Below are positions 1 through 9,734 of a stretch of 64,000 bases of DNA, in pieces. Under the pieces are notes generated by a model that ran no database searches, was not told where the DNA came from, and worked only from the letters and a program-made list of their open reading frames with translations. Source of the DNA: JAWHTC01 sp032586155 (GTDB taxonomy: Bacteria > Pseudomonadota > Alphaproteobacteria > Rhodobacterales > Rhodobacteraceae); the NCBI RefSeq assembly GCF_032586155.1, contig NZ_JAWHTC010000002.1, positions 744,001 to 808,000 of the forward strand. Reading direction: 5' to 3'. How positions within the stretch are numbered: the first letter of the stretch is position 1; the number at the start of each line of letters is the position of its first letter. A program made the translations under genes and the position numbers.

Positions 1-1
1 C

Positions 2-256
2 GGCGCGAAGAAACCCCATCGCAAACCGGCGCCCAAGCCCACCGATGGGGCGGTGAGCGAGATCAGGAAAAAACGCTCGTCCGATCCGTCGAAAAGCCTG
101 CGTTCGGATGGCAAACCCAAGGGGATCGGCAAGCCCAAAGGCCCCAAACCGCCAGTTGGCAAACCGTCGAGCAAGAAGAACCGCGCCCGTCAAGCCGCCG
201 CCAAACTGGCCAAGACCGGCAAGGGTGGGGATGCGAAACCACGGCGCGACAAGTAA
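2..256 (+). CDS. C-terminal tail of an unidentified protein (5' truncated by window edge)
   Basis: The open frame runs from the window edge to TAA at 254-256, so only the last 84 residues are seen and the start lies upstream. The tail is almost entirely Lys, Pro, Gly, Arg and Ser, for example GKPKGIGKPKGPKPP, so it is basic and probably disordered. Such tails occur on RNA-acting proteins in Rhodobacteraceae, such as RluB-type pseudouridine synthases and DEAD-box helicases, but no catalytic domain is visible and I cannot choose between them. Internal Met codons in this frame are not credible starts because the tail composition is continuous upstream of them. Confidence 0.6.
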   Translation, partial: GAKKPHRKPAPKPTDGAVSEIRKKRSSDPSKSLRSDGKPKGIGKPKGPKPPVGKPSSKKNRARQAAAKLAKTGKGGDAKPRRDK

Positions 257-260
257 AGAA

Positions 261-303
261 GCGGGGCCGTTCGGCCCCGCCTGACGCGGGCGGACGCCCG
301 CGT
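261..303. terminator. Two tandem GC-rich hairpins between convergent genes
   Basis: Two perfect 8-bp stems lie back to back: GCGGGGCC/GGCCCCGC at 261-280 with a GTTC loop, and ACGCGGGC/GCCCGCGT at 284-303 with a GGAC loop followed by a pyrimidine tract. They sit between the plus-strand gene ending at 256 and tyrB ending at 318 on the minus strand, so they probably serve both directions. Confidence 0.7.
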
Positions 304-317
304 TTCCCTTTCAGGTA

Positions 318-1502
318 TCAGACACCGGTGTCGACGATTGCCTTGGCCAGCGCAGGCACCGTTTCGGCGTTCAACCCGGCCACGTTGATACGGCTGTCAC
401 CCACCATGTAGATGCCGTTCTCGACCCGCAGTTTTTCAACCACGTCCGCCGGCAGACCCAGACGCGAGAACATGCCACGGTGCTGCGCAACAAAGCCGAA
501 CTGGTCGCTTCCTGAGAGCTTTTGCAGTTCACCTGCCAGCTGTTCACGCAATTTCAGCATGCCCAGACGGGTCTCTTCCAGCTCGTCCTCCCACATCTTG
601 CGCAGGGCGGGATCGGTCAGGATCATCGTCACCACGCGGGCACCATGATCGGGCGGGAAGGAATAGTTTTGACGGTTGAGAAAGCTGAGGTTTTCCTGGG
701 TTACAGCAACCTTGCCCTTGTCGGCGCTGACACCCATCAGGATGCCGGTACGTTCACGGTAGACACCAAAGTTCTTGGAACAGCTCGCTGCGATCAAGGT
801 CTCGGGACAGCTTGCCGCCACAAGACGGGTGGCCGCCGCATCCTCGTTCAGACCATCACCAAAGCCCTGGTAAGCCAGGTCGATCATCGGCAACGCGCCC
901 TTGGCGTTCAGCTTGTCGATCACCTGTTGCCATTCGGTCAGGTTCAGGTTCGCGCCGGTCGGATTGTGACAGCAGCCGTGCAGCAGCACCACATCGCCTG
1001 CCTTCAGGCCATCGAGATCCGCCATCATGCCGTCGAAATCAACCGCCCGGGTTTCCTCGTCGAAATAACGGTAGGTGACCCGCTCGATGCCGAGGTAATC
1101 AATGATGCTCAGGTGGTTGGGCCAGGTCGGGTTCGAGGTGAATATCCGAGCATTGGGGTTGGCCATGCGGATCAGTTCGAACGCCTGACGGCAGGCACCG
1201 GTGCCGCCCGGTGTGGCAGCGGCCGCAACCTGATCACGGGCAACGGCGCCCTTGAGCACGAGATCGATCATTGCATCATGATAGGCCGGGTCACCCAGCA
1301 GGCCGACATAAGCCTTGGTTTCCTGCGTTTCGAGTAGTTGGCGTTCAGCCTCTTTCACCGCTTTCATCACCGGGGTGACGCCCTTAGCATTCTTGTAGAC
1401 GCCGACGCCAAGGTCGATCTTTCCCTCGCGCGGATCTTCGCGATGCATCTGCATCAGCTGCATGATCTTGTCGACGGGCTGGGTTTTGAGGTTCTCGAAC
1501 AT
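318..1502 (-). CDS. tyrB: Aromatic amino acid / aspartate aminotransferase
   Basis: A 394-residue PLP-dependent class I aminotransferase that moves the amino group of aromatic or dicarboxylic amino acids to 2-oxoglutarate in the cytoplasm. The PLP lysine is in SCSKNFG (about K243), the substrate-carboxylate and cofactor motif HNPTG is at about 179-183, and the Asp/Tyr pair of DLAYQGFG follows at about 208-211. The sequence closely resembles the Paracoccus aromatic aminotransferase. I start at MFENLKTQ: its ATG at 1500-1502 shares one base with the stop codon of sseA (TGATG on the minus strand), so the two are translationally coupled. A longer reading adds an 18-residue extension that only reads sseA out of frame. 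Confidence 0.92.
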   Translation of the reverse strand: MFENLKTQPVDKIMQLMQMHREDPREGKIDLGVGVYKNAKGVTPVMKAVKEAERQLLETQETKAYVGLLGDPAYHDAMIDLVLKGAVARDQVAAAATPGGTGACRQAFELIRMANPNARIFTSNPTWPNHLSIIDYLGIERVTYRYFDEETRAVDFDGMMADLDGLKAGDVVLLHGCCHNPTGANLNLTEWQQVIDKLNAKGALPMIDLAYQGFGDGLNEDAAATRLVAASCPETLIAASCSKNFGVYRERTGILMGVSADKGKVAVTQENLSFLNRQNYSFPPDHGARVVTMILTDPALRKMWEDELEETRLGMLKLREQLAGELQKLSGSDQFGFVAQHRGMFSRLGLPADVVEKLRVENGIYMVGDSRINVAGLNAETVPALAKAIVDTGV

Positions 1503-2359
1503 CAGGTCTCTCCAGTAGCAACAGGCAGGGTGGGGAAGGCACCCCATTCGGTCCATGAGCCGTCATAAACGGACCAATCGGTCTTGCCGATCCGCTCCAT
1601 TGCAAGCGACAGAACGCAGGCAGTGACGCCCGATCCGCAGGTCGTGATCGCGGGTTTGGAAAGGTCGACACCAGCTTTTTCAAAAATGGCGCGTAGGGTG
1701 TCAGCATCCTTCATCGTTTTGTCTTCATTGAGCAAGTCGAGGAAAGGCACGCTTTTCGAGCCGGGAATGTGACCGCCACGCAGACCTTCGCGCGGCTCAT
1801 CTTCGGTGCCTGCAAAACGCCCTGCCGAACGGGCGTCGATGATCTCGTAGTCGCCCAACTTGGACGCGGCAGACACCTGCGTCACGTCCTTGACGAGGTG
1901 GTTCTGGCGGCGCACCGTCATGTGGCGATCGCGGATCATTGGCGGCAAGTCCTCGATCTCGCGACCTTCGGCCTGCCACCTGGCAAAGCCGCCATCCAGA
2001 ACGGCGATGTTTTCCTGCCCCATCAGGCGGAACAGCCACCACACGCGCGGCGCTGTGGTGATACCGTTCATGTCATAGACCACCACCTGATGCCCGTCGC
2101 CGACACCCATGGCGCGCAGGCGGGACATGAACTTCTCGGTCGGCGGCGCCATGTGCGGCAGGTCGGACCGGCCATCGGCCACGTCGTCGATATCGAAATA
2201 GCGGGCGCCGGGAATATGCGCGGCCTCGTATTCGGCGCGGGCGTCGCGGTTTTCGTGCGGCATATGCCAGGTCCCGTCCAGAATCCGCAGATCCGGATCC
2301 TTCAGATGCGCCGCCAGCCAGTCGGTGGAAACAAGGGTTTTCGGATCGTCAATCGCCAT
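1502..2359 (-). CDS. sseA: 3-mercaptopyruvate/thiosulfate sulfurtransferase (double rhodanese)
   Basis: 285 residues with two rhodanese domains, roughly 5-135 (inactive) and 165-283 (catalytic). The catalytic loop is CGSGVTA with the persulfide-forming Cys near residue 241; the CGSGVT type is typical of mercaptopyruvate sulfurtransferase rather than thiosulfate:cyanide sulfurtransferase. The enzyme transfers sulfur from 3-mercaptopyruvate to thiol acceptors. Starting at MAIDDPKTL removes 27 residues of non-conserved upstream reading frame. It is the first gene of a two-gene unit with tyrB. Aminotransferases of that type can make 3-mercaptopyruvate from cysteine, so a functional link is plausible but inferred. 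Confidence 0.9.
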   Translation of the reverse strand: MAIDDPKTLVSTDWLAAHLKDPDLRILDGTWHMPHENRDARAEYEAAHIPGARYFDIDDVADGRSDLPHMAPPTEKFMSRLRAMGVGDGHQVVVYDMNGITTAPRVWWLFRLMGQENIAVLDGGFARWQAEGREIEDLPPMIRDRHMTVRRQNHLVKDVTQVSAASKLGDYEIIDARSAGRFAGTEDEPREGLRGGHIPGSKSVPFLDLLNEDKTMKDADTLRAIFEKAGVDLSKPAITTCGSGVTACVLSLAMERIGKTDWSVYDGSWTEWGAFPTLPVATGET

Positions 2360-2488
2360 GAACGCCCCCCGTGGAAGTTGCTCCACTTCCCTAACGTGAG
2401 GGACAGAGAGTCGCAAGGCCGGGCGCCCCATTGGAAGCACCCGGCCGCTGGAAAACTCGTTACCGGAAAACTGACGATAGTGCCTGGC

Positions 2489-2764
2489 TTACTTGGCCAT
2501 CATGTTCTTGACCACGCCGACAATGGCCAGAACCACGCCGCCGCCAACGCCGCCCGAGGCGACCTGACCAATGACCGAACCGATATCCATGCCCCCGGCA
2601 GCAGCGCCACCGGCACCCAACATGCCGAGGATCTGACCGCCAAGGCCACCGCCAACAACACCGGCGATCGAATTCACGATGGCGCCCTGGTTGAGGTTTT
2701 TCAGCAGGCCACCGGCCACGTTGCCACCAACTGCGCCGGAAATCAGGCTAATCAAAAGTTCCAT
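2489..2764 (-). CDS. Small Gly/Ala-rich conserved hypothetical protein
   Basis: 91 residues dominated by Gly, Ala, Val and Ile, with repeated GGGLGGQ and GGVGGGVV stretches and a C-terminal VVKNMMAK. It reads like a small membrane-interacting or aggregating protein. Similar Gly-rich proteins are common in Rhodobacterales but I know no assigned function. A strong ribosome-binding site (GGGAGCAAAG) lies just upstream of the ATG. It is separated from sseA by 129 nt and from smpB by about 117 nt, both in the same direction. It could be an inner-membrane protein or a glycine-zipper-like protein; the sequence does not decide. Confidence 0.75.
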   Translation of the reverse strand: MELLISLISGAVGGNVAGGLLKNLNQGAIVNSIAGVVGGGLGGQILGMLGAGGAAAGGMDIGSVIGQVASGGVGGGVVLAIVGVVKNMMAK

Positions 2765-2881
2765 ATCTTTGCTCCCAAAGGGTCTAATACAATTAGGTTA
2801 CCAAGAGCTGACCCCCACGCCCCAGTTCTGGCCAAACATTACCAAGCGATGCGGGTTTGTCCTAATGGGAGAATCCGGGCG

Positions 2882-3358
2882 CTATTCCCCGTGGCGCAAA
2901 AGGCGTTGTTTCTGACGGCCCCAGTCGCGTTTTGCCTCGGTGGCGCGCTTGTCGTGGGTCTTCTTGCCCTTGGCGATCCCGATCTTCAACTTGGCGATGC
3001 CGCGATGGTTGAAATAGAGAACCAGTGGTACAAGAGTCATGCCTTTGCGCTGGGTTGCATTCCACAGACGGGCCAATTCCTTCTTGGAAACCAATAGCTT
3101 GCGCTTGCGGCGCTCTTCATGCGCAAAGGTCTTGGCCTGAGCATAAGGCGCGACATAGCTGTTGACCAACCACAGTTCGCCCTCGTCCACATGGGCATAG
3201 CTTTCAGCGATGTTCGCACCGCCCAGACGCAGGGATTTGACCTCGGAGCCTTCCAGGATGATGCCACACTCAAGATCCTCCTCGATTGCATAATCGAAGC
3301 GGGCGCGGCGGTTTTCCGCGATAACCTTGTAGTTGGGATCGTCTTTTTTCTTGGCCAT
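2882..3358 (-). CDS. smpB: SsrA-binding protein SmpB
   Basis: 158 residues, the usual length, beginning MAKKKDDPN. SmpB is the tmRNA partner of trans-translation: it loads tmRNA into stalled ribosomes. The OB-fold core is clear, with NRRARFDY near the N terminus, then LEGSEVKSLR and GELWLVNSY. The basic C-terminal tail (KKTHDKRATEAKRDWGRQ) is the segment that enters the mRNA channel. It is divergent from the ureide operon, with about 270 nt of shared upstream region. Confidence 0.96.
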   Translation of the reverse strand: MAKKKDDPNYKVIAENRRARFDYAIEEDLECGIILEGSEVKSLRLGGANIAESYAHVDEGELWLVNSYVAPYAQAKTFAHEERRKRKLLVSKKELARLWNATQRKGMTLVPLVLYFNHRGIAKLKIGIAKGKKTHDKRATEAKRDWGRQKQRLLRHGE

Positions 3359-3540
3359 AGCCGGGGTTGATTACTCCTGTGGCAAGGTTTCGGCAAGCAT
3401 TCTTAAGGGCACCGTGCGGTCAAATCTTTGGGGGCTGGTGTCTGTCCGCTATCTGTCGGGTACCTGTCGGGCGTTTTGTAGGACACCTGTTAACGACACC
3501 AAAGGTTAACCAAGCGCACGCTTGTCCAGCCATTTTTTCG

Positions 3541-3561
3541 CTTTTCCAATAGGTGGAAAAG
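3541..3561. promoter_or_regulatory. Perfect inverted repeat upstream of puuE, candidate operator
   Basis: CTTTTCCA and TGGAAAAG form a perfect 8-bp inverted repeat separated by five bases, 66 nt before the puuE start and within the smpB/puuE divergent region. The spacing fits a dimeric repressor site controlling the ureide operon. No regulator gene is adjacent, so the partner is unknown. Upstream, CTGTC[CG]G recurs three times between about 3445 and 3471. Confidence 0.45.
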
Positions 3562-3627
3562 ACCTTTAGTTATTTTCGAAAAATCCCATCGCCCAAAGCA
3601 GCGTAGAACCACGGCAAAGGACACGGC

Positions 3628-5054
3628 ATGGAACACGGAGCCAAGATGACCCGTTATCCCCGCAACATGATCGGCCATGGTGCCAACCCGCCCGATCCAA
3701 ACTGGCCGGGCGATGCCCGTGTGGCAGTGCAATTTGTGCTGAACTATGAAGAAGGCGGCGAGAACTGCACCTTGCATGGTGACGGCGGTTCCGAGGCGTT
3801 TTTGTCCGATATTGCCGGAGCGGCCTCCTGGCCGGGGCAGCGACACTGGAATATGGAATCGATCTATGAATACGGCGCACGGGCCGGGTTCTGGCGGCTG
3901 CATCGGCTGTTCACAGGCACCGGAATGCCGGTGACGATCTATGGTGTGGCCAGTGCATTGGCACGTAGCCCCGAGCAGGTTGAGGCGATGAAAGACGCCG
4001 ATTGGGAGATCGCGTCGCATGGCCTGAAATGGGTTGAGCACAAGGACATGACCGAAACCGAGGAACGCGCCGCCATAGACGAGGCAGTGCGTCTGCACAC
4101 CGAGGTGGTCGGGGAGCGGCCGCGTGGCTGGTACACCGGTCGGTGCAGTGAAAACACCGTGCGGCTGGTCGCCGAGGAAGGCGGTTTCGATTACGTCAGC
4201 GACACCTACGACGATGACCTGCCCTATTGGCTGGAAGTGGGCGAGCGCGATCAGCTGATCATTCCCTATACGCTGGAAGCCAATGACATGCGGTTCGCCA
4301 CCGCGCCCGGATACATTACCGGTGAGCAGTTCTATACCTATCTGCGGGATGCGTTCGACACGCTTTTGCACGAAGGTACCGCAGGACGCCCCGCGATGAT
4401 GAGCATCGGGTTGCATTGCCGCCTGATCGGTCGGCCGGGGAAATTCGCCGGGTTGAAGAGGTTCGTCGACTATATCCAAAGCATCCCGGATGTCTGGGTC
4501 GCGCGGCGGATCGACATTGCTGAACACTGGGCGCGGGAACATCCGCACACCCGCATCGAGCGACCCTCGGCCATGGCGCGCGGCACATTCGTGGAGCGGT
4601 TCGGTGGCGTGTTCGAGCATTCCCCGTGGATTGCAGAACGCGCCTTCGACCTTGAGCTTGGCCCGGCACATGACCGCCCCGCGGGGTTGCACAACGCTTT
4701 GGCGCGGGTATTCCGTACAGCCGGTAACGACAAACGGTTGGCGGTGCTCAATGCTCACCCGGACCTTGCCGGCAAACTGGCGCAGGCCGAACGGCTGACC
4801 GCCGAGAGCACATCGGAACAGGCCAGCGCCGGGCTGGATGCCCTGACCGATGAAGAACGGGCACGGTTCAGCGCGCTGAACACCGCTTATGTCGAAAAGC
4901 ACGGCTTTCCCTTCATCATAGCGGTACGCGATCACGACAAGCCGGGGATCATGGCCGCATTTGAACGGCGGATCGGCAATGACACCGAAACCGAGTTTGC
5001 CGAAGCCTGCAACCAGGTCGAGCGCATCGCCCGAATCCGACTGGAGGATATGAT

Positions 5055-5058
<4 letters not shown>
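3628..5058 (+). CDS. puuE: Allantoinase (PuuE type) fused to OHCU decarboxylase (UraD)
   Basis: 476 residues with two domains. Residues 1 to about 305 form a polysaccharide-deacetylase-like allantoinase (YPRNMIGHG, FVLNYEEGGE, EIASHGLKW), which hydrolyses allantoin to allantoate without the metal-amidohydrolase fold. Residues about 310-476 match 2-oxo-4-hydroxy-4-carboxy-5-ureidoimidazoline decarboxylase: NAHPDLAGK carries the expected His, followed by STSEQASAGLD. The chain therefore covers two steps after urate oxidation: OHCU to (S)-allantoin, then allantoin to allantoate. A second start at 3646 (MTRYPRN) also has a ribosome site (GGAG), so the first six residues are uncertain. The stop overlaps the next start as ATGA. 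Confidence 0.92.
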
Positions 5059-5867
<809 letters not shown>

Positions 5868-5869
5868 TT

Positions 5870-5925
5870 CTTCATTTTGCCAGAAGTACTCTCGGGGGGT
5901 CCGGGGGGCAGACAGCCCCCCGGCC
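5870..5925. repeat. Dispersed G-run hairpin repeat, copy 1
   Basis: Two GGGGGG runs (TCGGGGGGTCCGGGGGGC) are followed by a CCCCCC arm, preceded by TTCATTTTGCCAGAAGTACT. The second G-run pairs with the C-run over a CAGACAG loop. Related copies lie at 9735-9787 and 45314-45366. This one is the most diverged and sits between two co-directional genes of one operon (allE and allA), where it could form an RNA hairpin in the transcript. Confidence 0.75.
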
Positions 5926-5948
5926 TCCGTCAACCAAAAGCGCCACAT

Positions 5949-6434
5949 ATGATCGAAATCACCGTCCAACCCCTCACCGCCACGGCCTTCGCCCCCTTCG
6001 GCGACATTCTCGAAGCCACCGGTGATCCCGACAAACTCATCAACGAAGGCGCATGCGGGCGCTGGCATGACCGGGCACAGCTTGAGTTCGGCGACGACGG
6101 GCGTGCGGGAATTTCGATTTTCAATGCCGAGCCGCGCGCACTTCCCTACGTGTTCGATCTGCTGGAACGCCACCCCGAGGGCAGCCAGGCGTTTTTGCCG
6201 ATGCACGCAAACGACTGGCTGGTCATTGCCGCGCCCGATGAGGATGGCAAACCGGGTACGCCACACGCCTTTCTGGCAACTGGCCAACAAGGCATCAATT
6301 TCCATCGCGGCACGTGGCACGGTGTGCTGACTCCACTGCACGCGCCCGGGCTGTTTGCAGTGGTGGACCGAATTGGGAGCACCCCAAATCTCGAAGAATT
6401 TAGGTGCAAGACACAATATGTGGTATCGTCCTGA
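5949..6434 (+). CDS. allA: Ureidoglycolate lyase
   Basis: 161 residues starting MIEITVQPLT. AllA splits (S)-ureidoglycolate into glyoxylate and urea, the last step of the ureide route. Family landmarks are APFGDILE near the N terminus, the RWHDRAQLEF segment, LPMHANDWLVI and the cupin-like NFHRGTWHGVLTPL near the C terminus. The upstream frame to 5877 is only translated repeat sequence, so the ATG at 5949 is preferred. Unlike the puuE/allE junction, 81 nt separate it from allE and hold a hairpin repeat. Confidence 0.93.
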   Translation: MIEITVQPLTATAFAPFGDILEATGDPDKLINEGACGRWHDRAQLEFGDDGRAGISIFNAEPRALPYVFDLLERHPEGSQAFLPMHANDWLVIAAPDEDGKPGTPHAFLATGQQGINFHRGTWHGVLTPLHAPGLFAVVDRIGSTPNLEEFRCKTQYVVSS

Positions 6435-6513
6435 CTGAAAAACAATCAGATGCCTGAAAAACAGGCACGTTTGAACAGGCCTGAATGGCCGGACAGTGGA
6501 AGGAAACGCGAAA

Positions 6514-7851
6514 ATGACTGATACAACTGCGGGCGCATATCGCGACCCGAACATAACACCCCCATTGGGACAGGCCGTGCCATTGGGTCTGCAACATGTA
6601 TTGGCGATGTTCGCCTCGAACGTGACCCCGTCGATCATCGTCGCCGGCGGCGCTGGCGCCGGGCTTGGCTTTGGCAGCGCCGAAATGGTGTACCTGATCC
6701 AGATGGCGATGCTTTTTGCCGGGGTCGCAACCCTGTTCCAGACCGTGGGCGTCGGCCCGATCGGAGCAAGGCTGCCGATCATGCAGGGTACAAGCTTTGC
6801 CTTTGTCGGCGTTCTGACCGGGGTGGCGGCAACCCAAGGGTTGGGCGTCGCGCTGACGGCGTGCCTGATCGGCGGCGTGATCCATTTCCTGCTCGGCGGG
6901 GTGATCAAGCATCTGCGCTGGCTGTTCCCGCCGCTGGTCACCGGTCTGGTGATCCTGGCCATCGGGCTTTACCTGATCCCGGTGGCGATCAAATACGCCG
7001 CGGGCGGGGCCGCGAAATTCCAGATGGAAGCCGAAAGCTTTGGCTCGCTGATGCATTGGGCTGTGGCATTGACCGTGGTTTTCGTGGCCCTCATCTGCAA
7101 ATTCTGGGGCAAGGGGATCGTCTCGAATGCGGCCATCCTGATCGGCATGATCGTGGCCTATGTCCTGGCCTACATCCTTGGCATGGTGAACTTTGGAACC
7201 GTGGCCAATGCGAGCTGGTTCTCGGGGCTGCAAGTGATGCCCTACGGATTCGAGTTCTCCTTGGGCGCGGTGATTGCAGTGACGCTGGTCTCGATTGTCT
7301 CGGCGATCGAAACCGTCGGTGATGTCTCGGCCACGACAAGGGCTGGCGCGGGGCGCAGGGCCACAGATGAGGAAATCGCGGGGGCAACCTATGCCGACGG
7401 GCTGGGCACCGCCGTGGCTGCCGTCTTTGGCGGGTTGCCCAATACCTCGTTCAGTCAGAACGTCGGCATCGTCGGCATGACCGGCGTGATGAGCCGCCAC
7501 GTTGTGACCATCGGGGCGCTGGTGCTGATCATCTGTGGTCTGCTGCCGAAGATCGGCGCGGTCATCGCCTCGATGCCGATGCCGGTGCTGGGCGGCGGTG
7601 TGATCGTGATGTTCGGCATGGTGGCTTCGGCTGGCCTGAACGTGCTGACCGAGGTCAAGATGAACCGCCGCAACATGATCATCATCGCCTTGTCGCTGGC
7701 GGTTGGACTGGGCCTGAATCTGGTGCCGACGGCGGTGCAGTACCTGCCCGGCGTGGTCAAGGTTCTGGCCACTTCGGCAGTGGCACCGACGGCACTGTGC
7801 GCGGTGGTTCTGAACCTGCTCTTGCCACAGGAAGACACAGCCGAAGGCTGA
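6514..7851 (+). CDS. NCS2 family nucleobase permease (xanthine/urate type)
   Basis: 445 residues with about 12-14 membrane helices. The NCS2 marks are LGLQHVLAMFASN in the first helix (the conserved QH) and the signature QNVGIVGMTG, whose T-G ending resembles purine rather than uracil carriers. It is a proton or sodium symporter of the inner membrane. Coming directly after puuE-allE-allA, the likely substrate is xanthine, urate or a related purine; this is inference from context. The ATG at 6514 is preceded by AAGGAA at good spacing, and an earlier GTG at 6496 is less likely. Confidence 0.9.
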   Translation: MTDTTAGAYRDPNITPPLGQAVPLGLQHVLAMFASNVTPSIIVAGGAGAGLGFGSAEMVYLIQMAMLFAGVATLFQTVGVGPIGARLPIMQGTSFAFVGVLTGVAATQGLGVALTACLIGGVIHFLLGGVIKHLRWLFPPLVTGLVILAIGLYLIPVAIKYAAGGAAKFQMEAESFGSLMHWAVALTVVFVALICKFWGKGIVSNAAILIGMIVAYVLAYILGMVNFGTVANASWFSGLQVMPYGFEFSLGAVIAVTLVSIVSAIETVGDVSATTRAGAGRRATDEEIAGATYADGLGTAVAAVFGGLPNTSFSQNVGIVGMTGVMSRHVVTIGALVLIICGLLPKIGAVIASMPMPVLGGGVIVMFGMVASAGLNVLTEVKMNRRNMIIIALSLAVGLGLNLVPTAVQYLPGVVKVLATSAVAPTALCAVVLNLLLPQEDTAEG

Positions 7852-7905
7852 TGCCCGTAAATGCCACCGAAGCCCCCGCCGATCTCCTGCGGGGGCTTTG
7901 CCATT

Positions 7906-8310
7906 TCAGCACGCAGCGTCTGCCACGAAGGCGTCGACCTCGATCTCGACCAGCCATTCGGGGTTCACGAAACGGCTGACCGCCATGATCGTATCGACCG
8001 GGCGCACATCCTGGCAATACTCCTTGCGCGCTTCGATTGCCTCTTTCCAGTCATCGATATCGGTCAGGATCACCCGCGTGCGCACCACGTCATGCATCCC
8101 CGATCCGGCCCGTTCCAGCGCGTCCTTGATGATCTCGAAACACTGTTTCGTCTGGGCGCGGACATCGCCGACACCTACGGTTTTGCCATCGGGGCCAACC
8201 GGCGCGGTGCCGCCAACCGAGATGAACGGCCCGACCCTGACCGCGCGGCTGAAGCCGACGATTTTTTCCATCGGGTTACCGTTTGAAATCAGCCTGCGTT
8301 CATGTGCCAT
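7906..8310 (-). CDS. RidA family (YjgF/YER057c/UK114) protein
   Basis: 134 residues. The RidA fold is indicated by ISVGGTAPVGPDG, the DVRAQTKQCFEIIKDALE helix, RTRVILTDIDDWKEA and the end EIEVDAFVA. RidA proteins hydrolyse reactive enamine/imine intermediates of PLP enzymes. The classical catalytic Arg region reads VVRTRVILTD, so activity is plausible. This is one of the longer RidA-like groups, not canonical RidA. A strong ribosome site (AGGAGGT) precedes the ATG at 8310. It faces the ureide operon end on, with only 54 nt between stops. Confidence 0.85.
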   Translation of the reverse strand: MAHERRLISNGNPMEKIVGFSRAVRVGPFISVGGTAPVGPDGKTVGVGDVRAQTKQCFEIIKDALERAGSGMHDVVRTRVILTDIDDWKEAIEARKEYCQDVRPVDTIMAVSRFVNPEWLVEIEVDAFVADAAC

Positions 8311-8619
8311 GGTGGGACCTCCTTGTTCGCCGATGGTGACAGTATAGCACGACGCGGGTCGCGACGGCGGCGTGGACAATCCGCAACAGCAACCGGGCCT
8401 GTTCAATTGAGGTCATTTCGCGCAACTACTGCGTGCTCTAAACTGCGCAGCGCAGATATGGAGATTTTATGTCCCGTTGAGAACGAGAGGCAAAGTGGCC
8501 TCTCATGGCAAGGCCGACCCGGAATGCGCCTCCCGCATGGGTGAGTGCGCAGTCGGGGCTTGCGTGTTTTCCAACTTTTCCGGGCTAAAACATGGCCCAA
8601 GACATGAAAGACCAATGAC
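8311..8619. other. Gene-free spacer with two hairpins
   Basis: About 310 nt between the RidA gene (minus) and rsgA (plus), so it contains two divergent promoters. No credible gene is visible. CTGCGC/GCGCAG form a palindrome at 8443-8455, and GAGAGGC/GCCTCTC form a 7-bp hairpin with a six-base loop at 8485-8504, followed by the pyrimidine-rich CGCCTCCCGC. A small RNA is possible but I recognise none. Confidence 0.4.
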
Positions 8620-9699
8620 ATGACACGGGATTTTTCCCAATTCCTGCCACCTTCACTGCAACAGAGCAAACCGCGTGAATTGAGCCTGCTGGAGCAGCTG
8701 GGCTGGCAGAATTTCTTTGCCCAGCAGATCAGTGCCGAAGACCTTGACCAGACTCCACCCGCGCGGGTGATCGAGGTACATCGCAGCGGCTTGCATATTC
8801 GTGGTGAGGGCATCGACACAATGCTGCCGCCTGACGCCGAAGTCACCGTCGGTGACTGGGTGCTCTATGACGCCGATCATCCCGCCGCGAGCCGCGTGCT
8901 GGAACGCAAGAGCCTGCTGAAACGCCGCGCGCCGGGGCACGACCGGGCAGTGCAGTTGATTGCGGCCAATCTCGACACCGGGTTCATCGTCACCTCGTGC
9001 AATCAGGATTTCAACATCGCCCGGCTCGAGCGCTACGTGGCGCTCTGTTTCGAAGCCGAGGTTGATCCTGTGATCGTGCTGACCAAGCCGGACCTGTGTG
9101 AGGTGGACGAGCGTGAGGCGTTCGCGACGCAGGCAGCGACGATTTCCGACCGGGTGCCGGTTGTGGTGGTGAATGCGCTGGAGGGCGACGTGACCGGGGC
9201 GCTGGCGGGTTGGTGCAAGCCGGGGCGCACGGTGGGGTTCCTCGGATCCAGCGGCGTCGGCAAGTCAACCTTGGTCAATGCGCTGTCTGGAACGGATGCG
9301 GTGGCAACGCAGGATATTCGCGAGGATGACAGCAAGGGGCGGCATACGACCACGCGGCGGCAGTTACACCTGCTGGAAGGCGGCTGCGTAGTGCTGGATA
9401 CGCCGGGGATGCGCGAGTTGCAGCTGACCGATGTACAGGGCGGCGTGGCCGATGTTTTTGCCGATCTCAGTGAACTGGCCGAAGGCTGCAAATTCCGCGA
9501 TTGCCAACACGAAAGTGAACCGGGATGCATGGTACTGGCGGCGGTAGACCGTGGCGAGGTCGATGCCGCCCGGGTGGCACGCTGGCTAAAACTAGCCCGC
9601 GAAGATGCGTTTAACTCGGCCACGCTGGCGCAGCGCAAGGCCAAGGGGCGGGCGCTGAGCAAACTGGTGCGCGAGGTGAAGAAGCGAAAGAAATCCTGA
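8620..9699 (+). CDS. rsgA: Small-subunit ribosome biogenesis GTPase RsgA
   Basis: 359 residues with the circularly permuted GTPase order: G4 TKPD at 155-158, G1 GSSGVGKST at about 209-217, G2 Thr in GRHTTT at about 240-245, G3 DTPG at 260-263. An OB-fold domain precedes it and a zinc knuckle (C290, C295, H297, C303) follows. RsgA checks late 30S assembly and helps release RbfA. The ribosome site is weak. Transcribed alone; the G-run repeat copy 2 follows its stop. Confidence 0.95.
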   Translation: MTRDFSQFLPPSLQQSKPRELSLLEQLGWQNFFAQQISAEDLDQTPPARVIEVHRSGLHIRGEGIDTMLPPDAEVTVGDWVLYDADHPAASRVLERKSLLKRRAPGHDRAVQLIAANLDTGFIVTSCNQDFNIARLERYVALCFEAEVDPVIVLTKPDLCEVDEREAFATQAATISDRVPVVVVNALEGDVTGALAGWCKPGRTVGFLGSSGVGKSTLVNALSGTDAVATQDIREDDSKGRHTTTRRQLHLLEGGCVVLDTPGMRELQLTDVQGGVADVFADLSELAEGCKFRDCQHESEPGCMVLAAVDRGEVDAARVARWLKLAREDAFNSATLAQRKAKGRALSKLVREVKKRKKS

Positions 9700-9734
9700 G
9701 TGAACCCGAGCGTCGACACAAGTCCTTTCCGCCA

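Noticed and set aside
3490..4935. 481-codon minus-strand frame opposite puuE
   Set aside because: Antisense shadow of the PuuE-UraD gene; no family resemblance.
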